DNA of 7,828 nucleotides from an uncultured Planctomycetaceae bacterium. GTDB lineage: Bacteria; Planctomycetota; Planctomycetia; Pirellulales; UBA1268. The stretch lies in NCBI GenBank assembly GCA_903885855.1, contig CAISKG010000397.1, forward strand, positions 1 through 7,828, written 5' to 3'. The position numbers were made by a program, and so were the translations under genes. Under the pieces are notes generated by a model. That model saw only the letters and a list, made by a program, of their open reading frames with translations. It made no database searches and was not told the origin of the DNA. This document shows positions 1 to 6,646 of this stretch, in pieces; the first letter of the stretch is position 1; the number at the start of each line of letters is the position of its first letter.

Positions 1-2
1 AA

Positions 3-245
3 CGCATCGCCGCCGCCGAGTCGTCCCTCGCCGAATTCGAACCCCGCCTGCAGTCCCTCCTGCGGGAATGGGAGGCAGGACTCGCGACGAACCACCATGC
101 AGCCGCCTGGACCCCGCTCGATCCCAAGGACCTCAGCGTCGGCGGTTCCGCCCGCCTCCAGAAACTCGCCGATGGCTCGATCCGAACCAAGGCCAGCATC
201 GGCGAACTCCCGACCTACACGATCACCGCCGAAACGCCCCTCGCG
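3..245 (+). pseudogene. C-terminal fragment of a PSD1 (DUF1553)-type planctomycete protein, truncated at a junction
   Basis: Read from base 3, this stretch gives a peptide resembling the part of planctomycete PSCyt1-PSCyt2-PSD1 proteins just before their C-terminus: a WEAGL segment, then W-T-P-L-D-P, a DGSI turn, and TYTITAETPLA. In this family such a strand is normally followed by a Gly-Ile-Thr-like sequence, an L-E-x-L segment and a conserved GPGR/NGNF region. None of that appears. From about 245 the frame becomes Arg/Gly-rich nonsense that is simply antisense to the neighbouring esterase. The frame stays open to a TAG at 1482-1484, but only because esterase codons lie in exact antisense register. 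Third codon positions here use more A/T (gaa, gca, gga, aaa, cat) than the rest of the window. These proteins are secreted, often haem-linked, and of poorly defined function. The 5' end lies outside the window. The family call is by memory of motifs, fairly confident. Confidence 0.65.
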
Positions 246-1292
246 CGGCGGCGCGGGGCCGGCGTAGTCCTCGACGCGCGCGGCCTCGACGACGAGGGCC
301 CGCGGCAGGACGAGCGCCGCCGCCTCCGCGTCGGAGGCCGTGGTGAGCAACCGCCACACGTTGCGGTCGATCGGCTCGCGCCAGGTGTCCTCGCGCGGGC
401 CGAAGGCGCCGCAGACGAGCGTGGCATCGATGCGCTCGTCGCAGGCGGCGGCGAGCAGCGCGATCCGCCCCCCCTCCCCCACCCCGCACACGCCGATCGG
501 CGGCAGCGCGGTCGCCGAGGCCTCGGCCCCGGCCTCGATCCGGTCGATGGCGGCGAGCACCTTCTGGATCTCGTAGCCGAGCGGGTGGCGGCCGAGCTCG
601 AACGCCGGCCGGTAGACCCACTCCCGGTGCGACTGGTTGGTGAAGCGTACCGCGGGATTCCCGGAGAACTCGTCGCCGCGGTCGAGCAGCGCGGGGATGA
701 AGACGGCGCAGCCGGCGGCGACGAGGGCCCGCGGCAGCCGGCTCGCCTCCCCGGCCGCCCCCTCCTCCCCGAGGAGGCCGGCGAAGGCCTCCGGGGGCCA
801 GGGGGCGTCGCCGAGCGCCACCACCCAGGCCTTCGGATCGCGGATCGCCGGCAGGAGCGCGAGCCCCTCGGCGTGCATCCCGTCGAGCGCCTCCAGCGAC
901 ACGCGCAGCACCGTCCACTCCGCCGTGCCCGCCACCTGGACCGGCGCCCCCGCGCTGCCGCGGAGGGCGATCTCGCGCCCCGGCACGCGCTCGTCGACGA
1001 CGCCGAGGATCGAACGCAGGCGGCCGCGGGCGTCGGCGCGGAAGGCGTCACGGCCGGCGACGTCGCCCAGCGCCGTGCGCCAGGCGTCGCGCCGCGCCGC
1101 CTTCGCCTCGTCGGTCCGGCGGAGGAGGAAGCGGTCGATCCCCGCCACCATCGCCTCGTCGAACGGGGCGTCGAGCCGGAGCGGGGCCGTGCCCGCGAGC
1201 GGATCCGCGTCGTCGGCCGCGGCGGCCCTGCCGAGGACGATCGCCAGAACCACGACACCCGCGATGCTGCTCCACCTCGATGCTGCTGGCAT
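234..1292 (-). CDS. Secreted alpha/beta-hydrolase (acetylxylan esterase/dienelactone hydrolase-like), C-terminally truncated
   Basis: The gene starts at ATG 1292, preceded by AGGGGGG at 1306-1300 with 7 nt spacing. The N-terminus is a signal peptide of about 25 residues: a short Arg-containing stretch, a hydrophobic core (AGVVVLAIVLG) and an AAA-type cleavage region before ADDADP. About 352 residues follow before family-like sequence stops. Recognisable blocks are FTNQSHREWVYRPAFELGRH, GYEIQKVLAAIDRI, GVCGVGEGGRIALL (about residues 265-278), FGPRE, EPIDRNVW and ALVVEA, as in planctomycete proteins annotated acetylxylan esterase or dienelactone hydrolase. The elbow reads G-V-G-E-G-G, so the usual Ser/Cys nucleophile is absent. 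Homology ends at about PREGR (234-248). Beyond this the frame stays open to the left window edge, but on sequence that encodes a PSD1 fragment on the other strand. The missing C-terminal part would be substantial. Substrate unknown. Confidence 0.72.
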
Positions 1293-1299
1293 GGCCGCG

Positions 1300-1306
1300 C
1301 CCCCCT
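1300..1306 (-). promoter_or_regulatory. Ribosome binding site of the esterase-like gene
   Basis: AGGGGGG on the minus strand lies 7 nt before the ATG at 1292. It fixes the start that gives a well-formed signal peptide. Other minus-strand starts further upstream belong to different frames. Confidence 0.5.
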
Positions 1307-1361
1307 GACCGCCGGCATGGCGGAAGGGGGGCATCATACCGGCAGCGGCCGGCGCGCGGCA

Positions 1362-1398
1362 TCGCCCCGCGGAGCCTCGAGCGGACCCCGCGGGGCGA
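1362..1398 (-). terminator. Hairpin between porin and esterase genes, possible terminator
   Basis: A perfect 11-bp inverted repeat, TCGCCCCGCGG (1362-1372) and CCGCGGGGCGA (1388-1398), is separated by 15 nt. It begins 52 bp after the porin stop codon and lies 69 bp before the esterase start codon, in the 158-bp gap between two codirectional minus-strand genes. No T-tract follows on the minus strand, so intrinsic termination is uncertain. It could also be an RNA-stabilising structure at the 3' end of the porin message. Confidence 0.4.
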
Positions 1399-1450
1399 CG
1401 ACCGGTGCCGGGATGAGGCGGAGGCCGCGCTGGCCCCCCCTGCGATCCGA

Positions 1451-2863
1451 TCAGAACTGCCAGATCGCGTCGCAGCCGCCGTAGAGCTGGCCGTACTCGT
1501 TGAAGTTCCGGCCGAAGGGCAGCGGGCCCTTGCCGTGGTCCGGCGAGTACCAGTCGTAGCGCACCTCGGGGCGGACGATCCAGTTGTTGGTCGGCTTCCA
1601 GTTCAGACCCCACGTGGCCTGCCAGAAGTTGCCCTGGAACCCACCCTGCCAGTTGCCCGGGCCGTTGGGCACGCCGAAGGCGAAGTTCCGCAGGCCGGAG
1701 ATCACGCGGGCGCCGTTGTTGTCACGGAACCATTCCAGCCGCATCCCCGCCACCAGCGTGTCGCTGATGTTGTAGAAGAGGTACTGGTTGATGCCGTACC
1801 ACTGCGCGAGGTCGGCCTGCTGCCCGAGCACCGAAGGCACGCCCACGGCGCCGAACTGCCAGCCGTTGTCGTTCTGGAAGACGTAGGTCCACTCGTCGGA
1901 CAGCTCGTTGACGTACACCGTGCTCAGCACCGACCGATTGCCGATCGTGGCCGCGGGGCTCGTGAACGACCCGATCTCGTTGCCGCTCGAGGTGGTGATC
2001 GTGAGGGCCTGCGACTCGTCGTCGTTCTTGAGCGACACGCCGCCCAGGAACGCCGCGTTGCTGTTGGCCCCCGGATACCCCGGATTGGCGATCCCGAAGA
2101 TGTTGATGGGGTCGCTGTAGTTGTCCCAGCCGTTGGTGATACCGGCGAACACGGTGGCGTTGTCGGTGGCCTTCCAGGTGTCGAGGATGCCGGTGTGGGT
2201 GAAGGGCTCGCCGTACTGCATCGTGTAGGCGTGCGTGTAGAAGAAGTTGCCGATCGCCGGCACCACCTCGTACCCGATGATCGTGTAGAAGTGGCCCACC
2301 TTCACGGCATGGTCGCCCACCCCCACCTCGCCGTACATCTGCGGCAGGGCGAGGCCGTAGTAGCGGTTGCCCCACGACGGCTGGCCGCCGAAGTTCTGGC
2401 TGAAGAGGTTGGCGTCGAGGCCGCGCGCCGTGGTGTACATGTAATCGGTGCCGTACAGCAGGTCGATGCGGCCGCCGAGGTCCCAGCCCCCGTCGGCGGT
2501 GTCGACGACGCGCTCGTTGACGAGGTACAGCTGGTTCATCTGCGCCTGCCAGTTGCGGTCGTTGAACGTGATCGGGCCGTTCCAGGGGGCGCCCCAGTTG
2601 TTGGCCCCGATGCCGGCGTCGAGCCAGCCGTAGGTCTTGATGCCGGCGTCGCCGAGGAACTCCGTCTGCAGGTAGCGCTCCGGCTCGGCCTCGACCTCCT
2701 CGGCGGCCTCCTGCGGCGGCAGGGCGCGGAGCTGGTAGGCGTCCTCCTGGGGAACGTTCGGCAGGACGGGGGCGTTCTGCGCCGCCGCCGTCGACACCAG
2801 CGTGCCTGCGGCGAGGATCCCCGCCGAGAACAAGGGCGGAAGTTTGGTGCGTTGGAATCGCAT
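1451..2863 (-). CDS. Outer membrane beta-barrel porin, planctomycete BBP2/OmpL-like family
   Basis: A 470-residue protein from ATG 2863 to the TGA at 1453-1451. An in-frame upstream start at 2947 is rejected because only the inner start gives a signal peptide: RFQRTK, a hydrophobic stretch (PPLFSAGILAAGTLV) and cleavage near STAAA-QN. GGGAG at 2879-2875 lies 11 nt before the start. After a short acidic, Pro/Ala/Glu-rich linker (residues about 30-65), the barrel begins with KTYGWLDAGIGANN. It contains blocks seen in planctomycete porins: DLLYGTDYMYTTARGLD, LPQMYGEVGVGD, VKVGHFYTIIGYEVV and MQYGEPFTHTG. The mature part alternates aromatic and polar residues, has no Cys until GGCDAIWQF, and ends in Phe, the usual C-terminal signal for outer-membrane insertion by BAM. 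Likely role: passive diffusion of solutes. Its neighbours give no functional hint; it is probably monocistronic, with a hairpin downstream. Confidence 0.85.
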   Translation of the reverse strand: MRFQRTKLPPLFSAGILAAGTLVSTAAAQNAPVLPNVPQEDAYQLRALPPQEAAEEVEAEPERYLQTEFLGDAGIKTYGWLDAGIGANNWGAPWNGPITFNDRNWQAQMNQLYLVNERVVDTADGGWDLGGRIDLLYGTDYMYTTARGLDANLFSQNFGGQPSWGNRYYGLALPQMYGEVGVGDHAVKVGHFYTIIGYEVVPAIGNFFYTHAYTMQYGEPFTHTGILDTWKATDNATVFAGITNGWDNYSDPINIFGIANPGYPGANSNAAFLGGVSLKNDDESQALTITTSSGNEIGSFTSPAATIGNRSVLSTVYVNELSDEWTYVFQNDNGWQFGAVGVPSVLGQQADLAQWYGINQYLFYNISDTLVAGMRLEWFRDNNGARVISGLRNFAFGVPNGPGNWQGGFQGNFWQATWGLNWKPTNNWIVRPEVRYDWYSPDHGKGPLPFGRNFNEYGQLYGGCDAIWQF

Positions 2864-2939
2864 GGTCGGATGGGCTCCCGGAATGAAGGTGGATCGCCAG
2901 GGGTGATGCGCGGCGGGGCCGGCATCGGCCCCCCCGTCG

Positions 2940-2950
2940 ACCGTCACGGT
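2940..2950. promoter_or_regulatory. Palindrome ACCGTCACGGT upstream of the porin, possible operator
   Basis: A perfect palindrome of 5-bp half-sites around one central base, 77 bp upstream of the porin start. The same half-sites recur at 3080-3090 with the central base complemented, so the two are exact reverse complements 140 bp apart. A binding site for a dimeric regulator is inference only; short GC-rich palindromes also occur by chance. Confidence 0.25.
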
Positions 2951-3006
2951 GCCGGAATCCGCCAGGCTCCGGCCGTCACGATCACCGCCTGAACAACTGG
3001 ATCGGA

Positions 3007-3037
3007 CGGTTCTCGCACGAAAAAGCGTGCGAAACCG
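3007..3037 (-). terminator. Hairpin downstream of Anbu, possible terminator
   Basis: CGGTT-C-TCGCACG (3007-3019) pairs with CGTGCGA-AACCG (3026-3037): 12 bp with one bulged C and a 6-nt AAAAAG loop. In the minus-strand RNA the loop reads CUUUUU. It lies about 140 bp after the Anbu stop, with no T-tract after the stem. It is one of few A/T-rich spots in the region. Termination of the Anbu message or a regulatory structure upstream of the porin are both possible. Confidence 0.35.
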
Positions 3038-3079
3038 GACGCGCGGTAAGGTTTCGCCGACCCGTATCCAGGCCGCCCG

Positions 3080-3090
3080 ACCGTGACGGT
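3080..3090. promoter_or_regulatory. Palindrome ACCGTGACGGT, inverted partner of the 2940 site
   Basis: Exact reverse complement of the site at 2940-2950, lying in the Anbu-porin gap. Extended by flanking bases it reads GACCG-TGA... to CGGTC, giving a slightly longer dyad than its partner. Function is inferred only from pairing and location. Confidence 0.22.
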
Positions 3091-3178
3091 CGTGCCGGCG
3101 ATGCGGCGCCGCGGCCCCTTCGCCACCGTACGCGACCGTCAGACATTGCCCGTCTTGCCGGGGCGCGGGCCGCTCAAG

Positions 3179-3970
3179 TCAGGCCTGGTCGGCGGGGCCG
3201 CCGCCCCGCCGACGGGTGATCCCGAGACGCTCGTCGTCGGGGTCCGCGGCGAAACCGATCTCCGGCAGCGACTGGATCGCCCGGCGGAGCTCGCGCTCCC
3301 AGCTCGAGCGGATGGTGGCCAGTTCGGCGTCGGGCCGGTCGAGCCGCCGGTAGCGGTGCACCGCGAACTCGTCGTTGGCGTAGACGAGGAGGTCGATCGG
3401 CGGCCCGACCGCGACGTTCGAACGCATCGTGGAATCGAGCGACAACAGCGCGTACTTGACCCCCTCCTCGAGCGTCGTCTCGTCGTAGCGCACGCCGCGG
3501 TCGAGGATCGGCCGACCGTACTTGCTCTCGCCGATCTGCAGGAACGGACTCGAGCGCGTGCAGCGCAGGGGGTTGCCCTGCGCGTAGACCATGTACAACT
3601 GCGGTTCCTCGACGCGGATCTGCCCGCCGAGGAGGAAATTCACGGCGAAGGCGACGTGGTCGCGTTCCATGTAGGGGCGGTCGAGTTCGGCCACCTCGCG
3701 CACCAGACGGCCGACGCAGCGGGCCGCCTCGTAGAAATTGGCCACCCGGACGAGCCCCTCGCCCGAGCGGAATTCCTGATCGAGCCGGGTGATGATCGAC
3801 TGGGTGAGCGACAGGCTGCCGCTGGAGAGGAGCGTGAACATCCGCTCGCCCGGCACGACGAAGTTCTGCATCTTGCAGCAGACGTCGACCTGATCGATCC
3901 CCGCGTTCGTGCGGGAGTCCGACGCCATGACGAGCCCGTGCTTGGTGCGGATGCCGAGGCAGTAGGTCAT
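3179..3970 (-). CDS. Anbu: proteasome/HslV-related N-terminal threonine protease
   Basis: 263 residues. The ATG at 3970 is preceded by GGAG (3980-3977) with 6 nt spacing. The N-terminus MTYCLGIRTKHGLVMASDSR is the Anbu signature of the 20S proteasome A/B fold. Removal of Met exposes Thr1 as nucleophile and base, with Asp17 in ASDSR and Lys32 before MQNF, matching the proteasomal Thr1/Asp17/Lys33 triad. FTLLSSGSLSLTQ follows at about residues 46-58. Later family-like segments include LGGQI, LYMVYAQGN, FLQIGESKYGRPILDR and ALLSLDSTMRSN. Length fits Anbu, plus a short Arg/Gly-rich tail. No Clp/Hsl-type ATPase gene is nearby. Published Anbu structures describe HslV-like subunits in unusual assemblies. 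The gene is divergent from the ATP-grasp/alpha-E/transglutaminase operon, with which Anbu usually clusters, so it probably hydrolyses or processes that system's product. The substrate is unknown. Confidence 0.92.
   Translation of the reverse strand: MTYCLGIRTKHGLVMASDSRTNAGIDQVDVCCKMQNFVVPGERMFTLLSSGSLSLTQSIITRLDQEFRSGEGLVRVANFYEAARCVGRLVREVAELDRPYMERDHVAFAVNFLLGGQIRVEEPQLYMVYAQGNPLRCTRSSPFLQIGESKYGRPILDRGVRYDETTLEEGVKYALLSLDSTMRSNVAVGPPIDLLVYANDEFAVHRYRRLDRPDAELATIRSSWERELRRAIQSLPEIGFAADPDDERLGITRRRGGGPADQA
3188..3213 (-). repeat. Perfect 11-bp hairpin overlapping the Anbu 3' end
   Basis: GTCGGCGGGGC (3188-3198) and GCCCCGCCGAC (3203-3213) form a perfect stem with a 4-nt loop. It lies inside the last codons of Anbu, ending just before the stop at 3181-3179. 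It encodes the Gly-rich tail. No T-run follows, so it may be a 3'-end stability or termination structure, or a by-product of GC-rich codons. Confidence 0.35.
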
Positions 3971-4015
3971 GGCGTTCTCCGGGGTGCCGCGGCCATGCTC
4001 GGCAAGTGGCGCGCC

Positions 4016-4025
4016 ATTTGCAAAT
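4016..4025. promoter_or_regulatory. AT-rich palindrome ATTTGCAAAT between the divergent transcripts
   Basis: A perfect 10-bp palindrome sits in the 215-bp gap between the Anbu start (3970) and the ATP-grasp start (4186). It is almost the only A/T-rich stretch there. TTGCAA could serve as a weak -35-like element toward Anbu, but the hexamer 17 nt on is a poor -10. A symmetric operator controlling both transcripts is equally possible. No direct evidence separates these. Confidence 0.25.
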
Positions 4026-4169
4026 CGGATCCGTCGCGCCGGGGGCGGATGGCCTCCGCAGCCCCGGCGCCGCGGAATCCCGTCGCCGAGGCCGCCACGG
4101 GGGCGGGGCGTTCGTCGTCCGTGCCCACCCGCCGTGCAGCCGTTGCCCGTTGTCCGCGCACGCTCTGCC

Positions 4170-4176
4170 GGGAGGA
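4170..4176 (+). promoter_or_regulatory. Ribosome binding site deciding the ATP-grasp start
   Basis: GGGAGGA lies 9 nt before the ATG at 4186. It selects this start over an in-frame ATG at 4006, whose 60 extra residues are Arg/Gly-rich, unlike the family, and which has no such site. Confidence 0.6.
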
Positions 4177-4185
4177 TCCGCCGTC

Positions 4186-5685
4186 ATGCCGAGCCCCGTC
4201 GAGGAACCCGACCGCGGCGCGGCCCCATGCCCGGACGAGAGCCTTCTGGCCGGCTACGAGACCGGCCGCGCCTACGACGAGATGTTCGACGCGGCGGGGA
4301 CCGCGCGGCCGCACTATCTTCCCCTCGCCGAGCGCCTCGGGCAGACCTCCGCCGAGGAATTCCGACGGCGGAAGGGGATGACCGACCTCTCGATGCGGCA
4401 GGATGGCGTGGGCTTCACGGTGTACCGGGCCGACGAGGGCATCGAGCGCGTGTGGCCGATGGATCCGGTGCCGCGGATCGTGCCGGCGGAGGAGTGGCGG
4501 CGGATCGAGGAGGGGCTCGTCCAGCGGATCACGGCGCTCAATCTCTTCCTGTGGGACGTCTACCACGAGCAGCACATCCTCCGCGACCGGGTGGTGCCGC
4601 CGCGGCTGGTCGTGCAGGGGGACTCCTTCCGGCGTGAATTCGTCGGCGTCGACGTGCCGCGGAAGATCTACATCCACATCTGCGGCACGGACCTGATCCG
4701 CGCCGAGGGGGGCGACTACCTGGTCCTGGAGGACAACGGCCGCACCCCCTCCGGCGTGAGCTACATGCTCCAGAACCGGCAGGTGCTCAAGCGCGTGTTC
4801 CCGTCGCTGTTCGCCGACTACGACGTGCTCCCCAACGACGAATACCCGGCGGCGCTGCTCGACGTGCTCGAGTACATCGCGCCCGAGACCGGGGGCAAGC
4901 CGACGGTCGTGCTCCTCACGCCCGGCATGTACAACTCCGCCTACTTCGAGCACAGCTTCCTCGCCCAGCGCATGGGCATCGAGCTCGTCGAGGGGCGCGA
5001 CCTGCTCGTCGACGGCAACCGCGTCTTCATGCGCACCACGCGCGGCCTGCGGCGCGTGGACGTGATCTACCGGCGGATCGACGACGATTTCCTCGATCCG
5101 CTCACCTTCCGGCCCGACAGCGCCCTCGGCGTGCCGGGGCTGGTGAACGCCTACCGGGCGGGCAACGTGGCCCTGGCCAACAGCATCGGCACCGGCATCG
5201 CCGACGACAAGGGGATCTACCCCTTCGTGCCCGACATGATCCGCTACTACCTGCGCCAGGATCCGCTCCTGGCCAACGTGGAGACCTTCCGCCCCGAGGT
5301 CCCGGCGCACATGAGCCATGTGCTCGAGCATCTCGAGACGATGGTCGTGAAGCGCGTCAACGAATCGGGTGGCTACGGGATGCTCGTCGGGCCCGCCTCC
5401 ACCGCCGCGGAGCGCGACGCCTTCCGCGACGCGATCCGCGCCCACCCCCGCGATTTCATCGCCCAGCCCACGATCCAGCTCTCCACCCACCCGACGTTCG
5501 TGGACGGCCGCCTCGAGGGGCGACACGTCGACCTGCGCCCCTTCGTGCTCTGCGGCGAGCGCGTCGTGGTGACACCGGGGGGCCTGACGCGCGTGGCGCT
5601 GCCGAAGGGGAGCCTGGTGGTCAACAGCTCCCAGGGGGGCGGCAGCAAGGACACCTGGGTTCTCGCCCCGGGGACGGGAGGGTAG
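4186..5685 (+). CDS. Circularly permuted ATP-grasp amidoligase-like protein (DUF404/DUF407)
   Basis: 499 residues, full length for the family. It carries almost the whole conserved skeleton: YDEMFDAAGTARPHY near the start, RVWPMDPVPRIVPAEEW, ITALNLFLWDVYHEQHILRD, IHICGTDLIR, LEDNGRTPSGVSYML (residues about 181-195), NSAYFEHSFLAQ, LVEGRDLLVD, RTTRGLRRVDVIYRRIDDDF, ANSIGTGIADDKGIYPFVPD, VVKRVNESGGYGMLVGP (387-403, with Lys389 and the Gly-rich loop), HVDLRPFVL (447-455) and NSSQGG (480-485). The Lys, Gly-loop, Asp/Arg and Asn-containing motifs of a permuted ATP-grasp site all look intact. Family members are predicted to use ATP to join a carboxylate to an amine through an acyl phosphate, in the cytoplasm. 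It is first in the operon; only 7 nt separate it from the alpha-E gene, so the two are probably translationally coupled. Substrates are not predictable from sequence. Confidence 0.93.
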   Translation: MPSPVEEPDRGAAPCPDESLLAGYETGRAYDEMFDAAGTARPHYLPLAERLGQTSAEEFRRRKGMTDLSMRQDGVGFTVYRADEGIERVWPMDPVPRIVPAEEWRRIEEGLVQRITALNLFLWDVYHEQHILRDRVVPPRLVVQGDSFRREFVGVDVPRKIYIHICGTDLIRAEGGDYLVLEDNGRTPSGVSYMLQNRQVLKRVFPSLFADYDVLPNDEYPAALLDVLEYIAPETGGKPTVVLLTPGMYNSAYFEHSFLAQRMGIELVEGRDLLVDGNRVFMRTTRGLRRVDVIYRRIDDDFLDPLTFRPDSALGVPGLVNAYRAGNVALANSIGTGIADDKGIYPFVPDMIRYYLRQDPLLANVETFRPEVPAHMSHVLEHLETMVVKRVNESGGYGMLVGPASTAAERDAFRDAIRAHPRDFIAQPTIQLSTHPTFVDGRLEGRHVDLRPFVLCGERVVVTPGGLTRVALPKGSLVVNSSQGGGSKDTWVLAPGTGG

Positions 5686-5692
5686 TGCGGAC

Positions 5693-6628
5693 ATGCTCAG
5701 CCGGGTCGCCGACGCGCTGTTCTGGATGGGGCGCTACCTCGAGCGCGCCGCGTTCCTCGCCCGGGACGTGGACGTGACCTTCCATCTGGATCTCGACCTC
5801 CACGGCGTGCTCGCGGCACCGGTGCGGGCCGACTGGGACCGTCTCCTGCCGCCGTCGTCGCCCCCGCCGGCGGACGGTACCGGCGGCGCGACGGCGCGGT
5901 GGATCCTCCTCGACGGCGCCAATCCCGCGAGCGTGATGGCCTGCGTGAACCGCGCCCGCAACAACGCCCGCATGATCCGCGGGCAGCTGAGCTCGCAGAT
6001 GTGGCGCGAGCTCAACAAGCTCTACTGGCACCTCTCCGATCCGGCCTTCCAGGAGCGCGTCGCCGAATCGCCCCACGACTTCTGCCAGGACACCCAGGTC
6101 GGCGTGCTGCTCTGCCACGGCATCTGCGAATCGACCTTCACGCACGACGAGGGCTGGCACTTCATCCAGCTCGGCACCCACCTGGAGCGTGCCGAACAGG
6201 TGCTCCGGGTGCTCGACGCGCGGCTGCGCGTGCCGGACGGCGCCGATGCCGCCGACCTGCCCGTGGCCACGCTGCGCTGGGCGGCGGTGCTCAAGCGCTG
6301 CCGGGCCTTCGAGGCCTACCAGCGGCTGTTCATCAGCCGCGTCGAGGCGGAACGCGTGGTCGAGTTCCTCCTCCTCCACCGCGACTTCCCCCAATCCGCC
6401 CGCTTCTGCCTGGGGCGCGTGCTCGACGCGCTGGCTGCGATCGGCGGCACCTCGCCGGAGCGCTGCGACAGCGAGGCGGCGCGGAGCGTGGGGAGGATCG
6501 TCGGCACGCTGAGCTACCTCGACGCCCGCGAACTGGCCGACGGCCGCCTCCCCGCCGTCCTGGGCGACGCGCTGGTGCGCTGCGCCACGATCGGCGGGCT
6601 GATCCAGGGGCAATACTCGCTCGCCTGA
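5693..6628 (+). CDS. Alpha-E domain protein (DUF403), partner of the ATP-grasp protein
   Basis: 311 residues, normal for the family. The start MLSRVADALFWMGRYLERAAFLARDVDV matches the invariant N-terminus of alpha-E proteins (here in two parts: MLSRVADALFWMGRYLERA, then ARDVDV). Further landmarks are ARNNARMIRGQLSSQMWREL (about residues 86-105), ICESTFTHDEGWHFIQLGTH, LERAEQVLRVLDARL, FEAYQRLFISRVEAERVVEF and LLLHRDFPQSARFCL. The protein is predicted all-helical, named after a conserved alpha-helical motif with Glu, with no signal peptide. Its Shine-Dalgarno GGGAGG (5677-5682) lies inside the end of the ATP-grasp gene. Alpha-E proteins nearly always occur beside or fused to permuted ATP-grasp proteins and are thought to help substrate binding or act as an accessory subunit; no activity of its own can be read from the sequence. 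18 nt separate it from the transglutaminase gene. Confidence 0.92.
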   Translation: MLSRVADALFWMGRYLERAAFLARDVDVTFHLDLDLHGVLAAPVRADWDRLLPPSSPPPADGTGGATARWILLDGANPASVMACVNRARNNARMIRGQLSSQMWRELNKLYWHLSDPAFQERVAESPHDFCQDTQVGVLLCHGICESTFTHDEGWHFIQLGTHLERAEQVLRVLDARLRVPDGADAADLPVATLRWAAVLKRCRAFEAYQRLFISRVEAERVVEFLLLHRDFPQSARFCLGRVLDALAAIGGTSPERCDSEAARSVGRIVGTLSYLDARELADGRLPAVLGDALVRCATIGGLIQGQYSLA

Positions 6629-6646
6629 CCCACCGGAGCCGCCGCG

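Larger units (their letters stand above)
2864..3178. other. 315-bp intergenic region between Anbu and porin genes
   Basis: This gap separates the Anbu stop from the porin start, both on the minus strand, so it holds the 3' end of Anbu and the upstream region of the porin. I see no convincing gene. A 60-codon minus-strand frame (GTG at 3126 to 2944) lacks a Shine-Dalgarno sequence and contains the hairpin at 3007-3037. Visible structure is that hairpin, two ACCGT-N-ACGGT palindromes (2940-2950 and 3080-3090) and further CCGTCA words near 2974 and 3134. No clear -35/-10 pair could be assigned. Confidence 0.6.

Noticed and set aside
215..1318. Minus-strand 367-codon and 231-codon frames over the esterase region
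   Set aside because: Ser/Arg-rich out-of-frame translations; the real frame starts at 1292 and shows family motifs.
585..1484. A 299-codon plus-strand frame continuing from the PSD1 fragment
   Set aside because: Exactly antisense, in codon register, to the esterase-like gene; composition is that of a shadow.
2864..2947. N-terminal extension of the porin from the start at 2947
   Set aside because: It would bury the signal peptide 28 residues inside the protein.
1280..2992. A 570-codon plus-strand open frame opposite the porin
   Set aside because: Val/Glu/Arg-rich low-complexity translation antisense to a clear porin; typical shadow of GC-rich codons.
3099..3110. CGATGCGGCGCC shared with the 103-bp repeat unit
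   Set aside because: Only 12 GC-rich bases match, without the rest of the unit; likely chance.
2944..3126. A 60-codon minus-strand frame in the Anbu-porin gap
   Set aside because: GTG start without a Shine-Dalgarno sequence, contains a strong hairpin, and its protein resembles nothing I know.
4006..4185. N-terminal extension of the ATP-grasp protein from the ATG at 4006
   Set aside because: Extension is Arg/Gly-rich and unlike the family; the ATG at 4186 has a good ribosome binding site and fits family length.
3967..5694. A 575-codon minus-strand open frame opposite the ATP-grasp gene
   Set aside because: His/Arg/Val/Glu-rich with no family likeness; antisense shadow of a strongly conserved gene.
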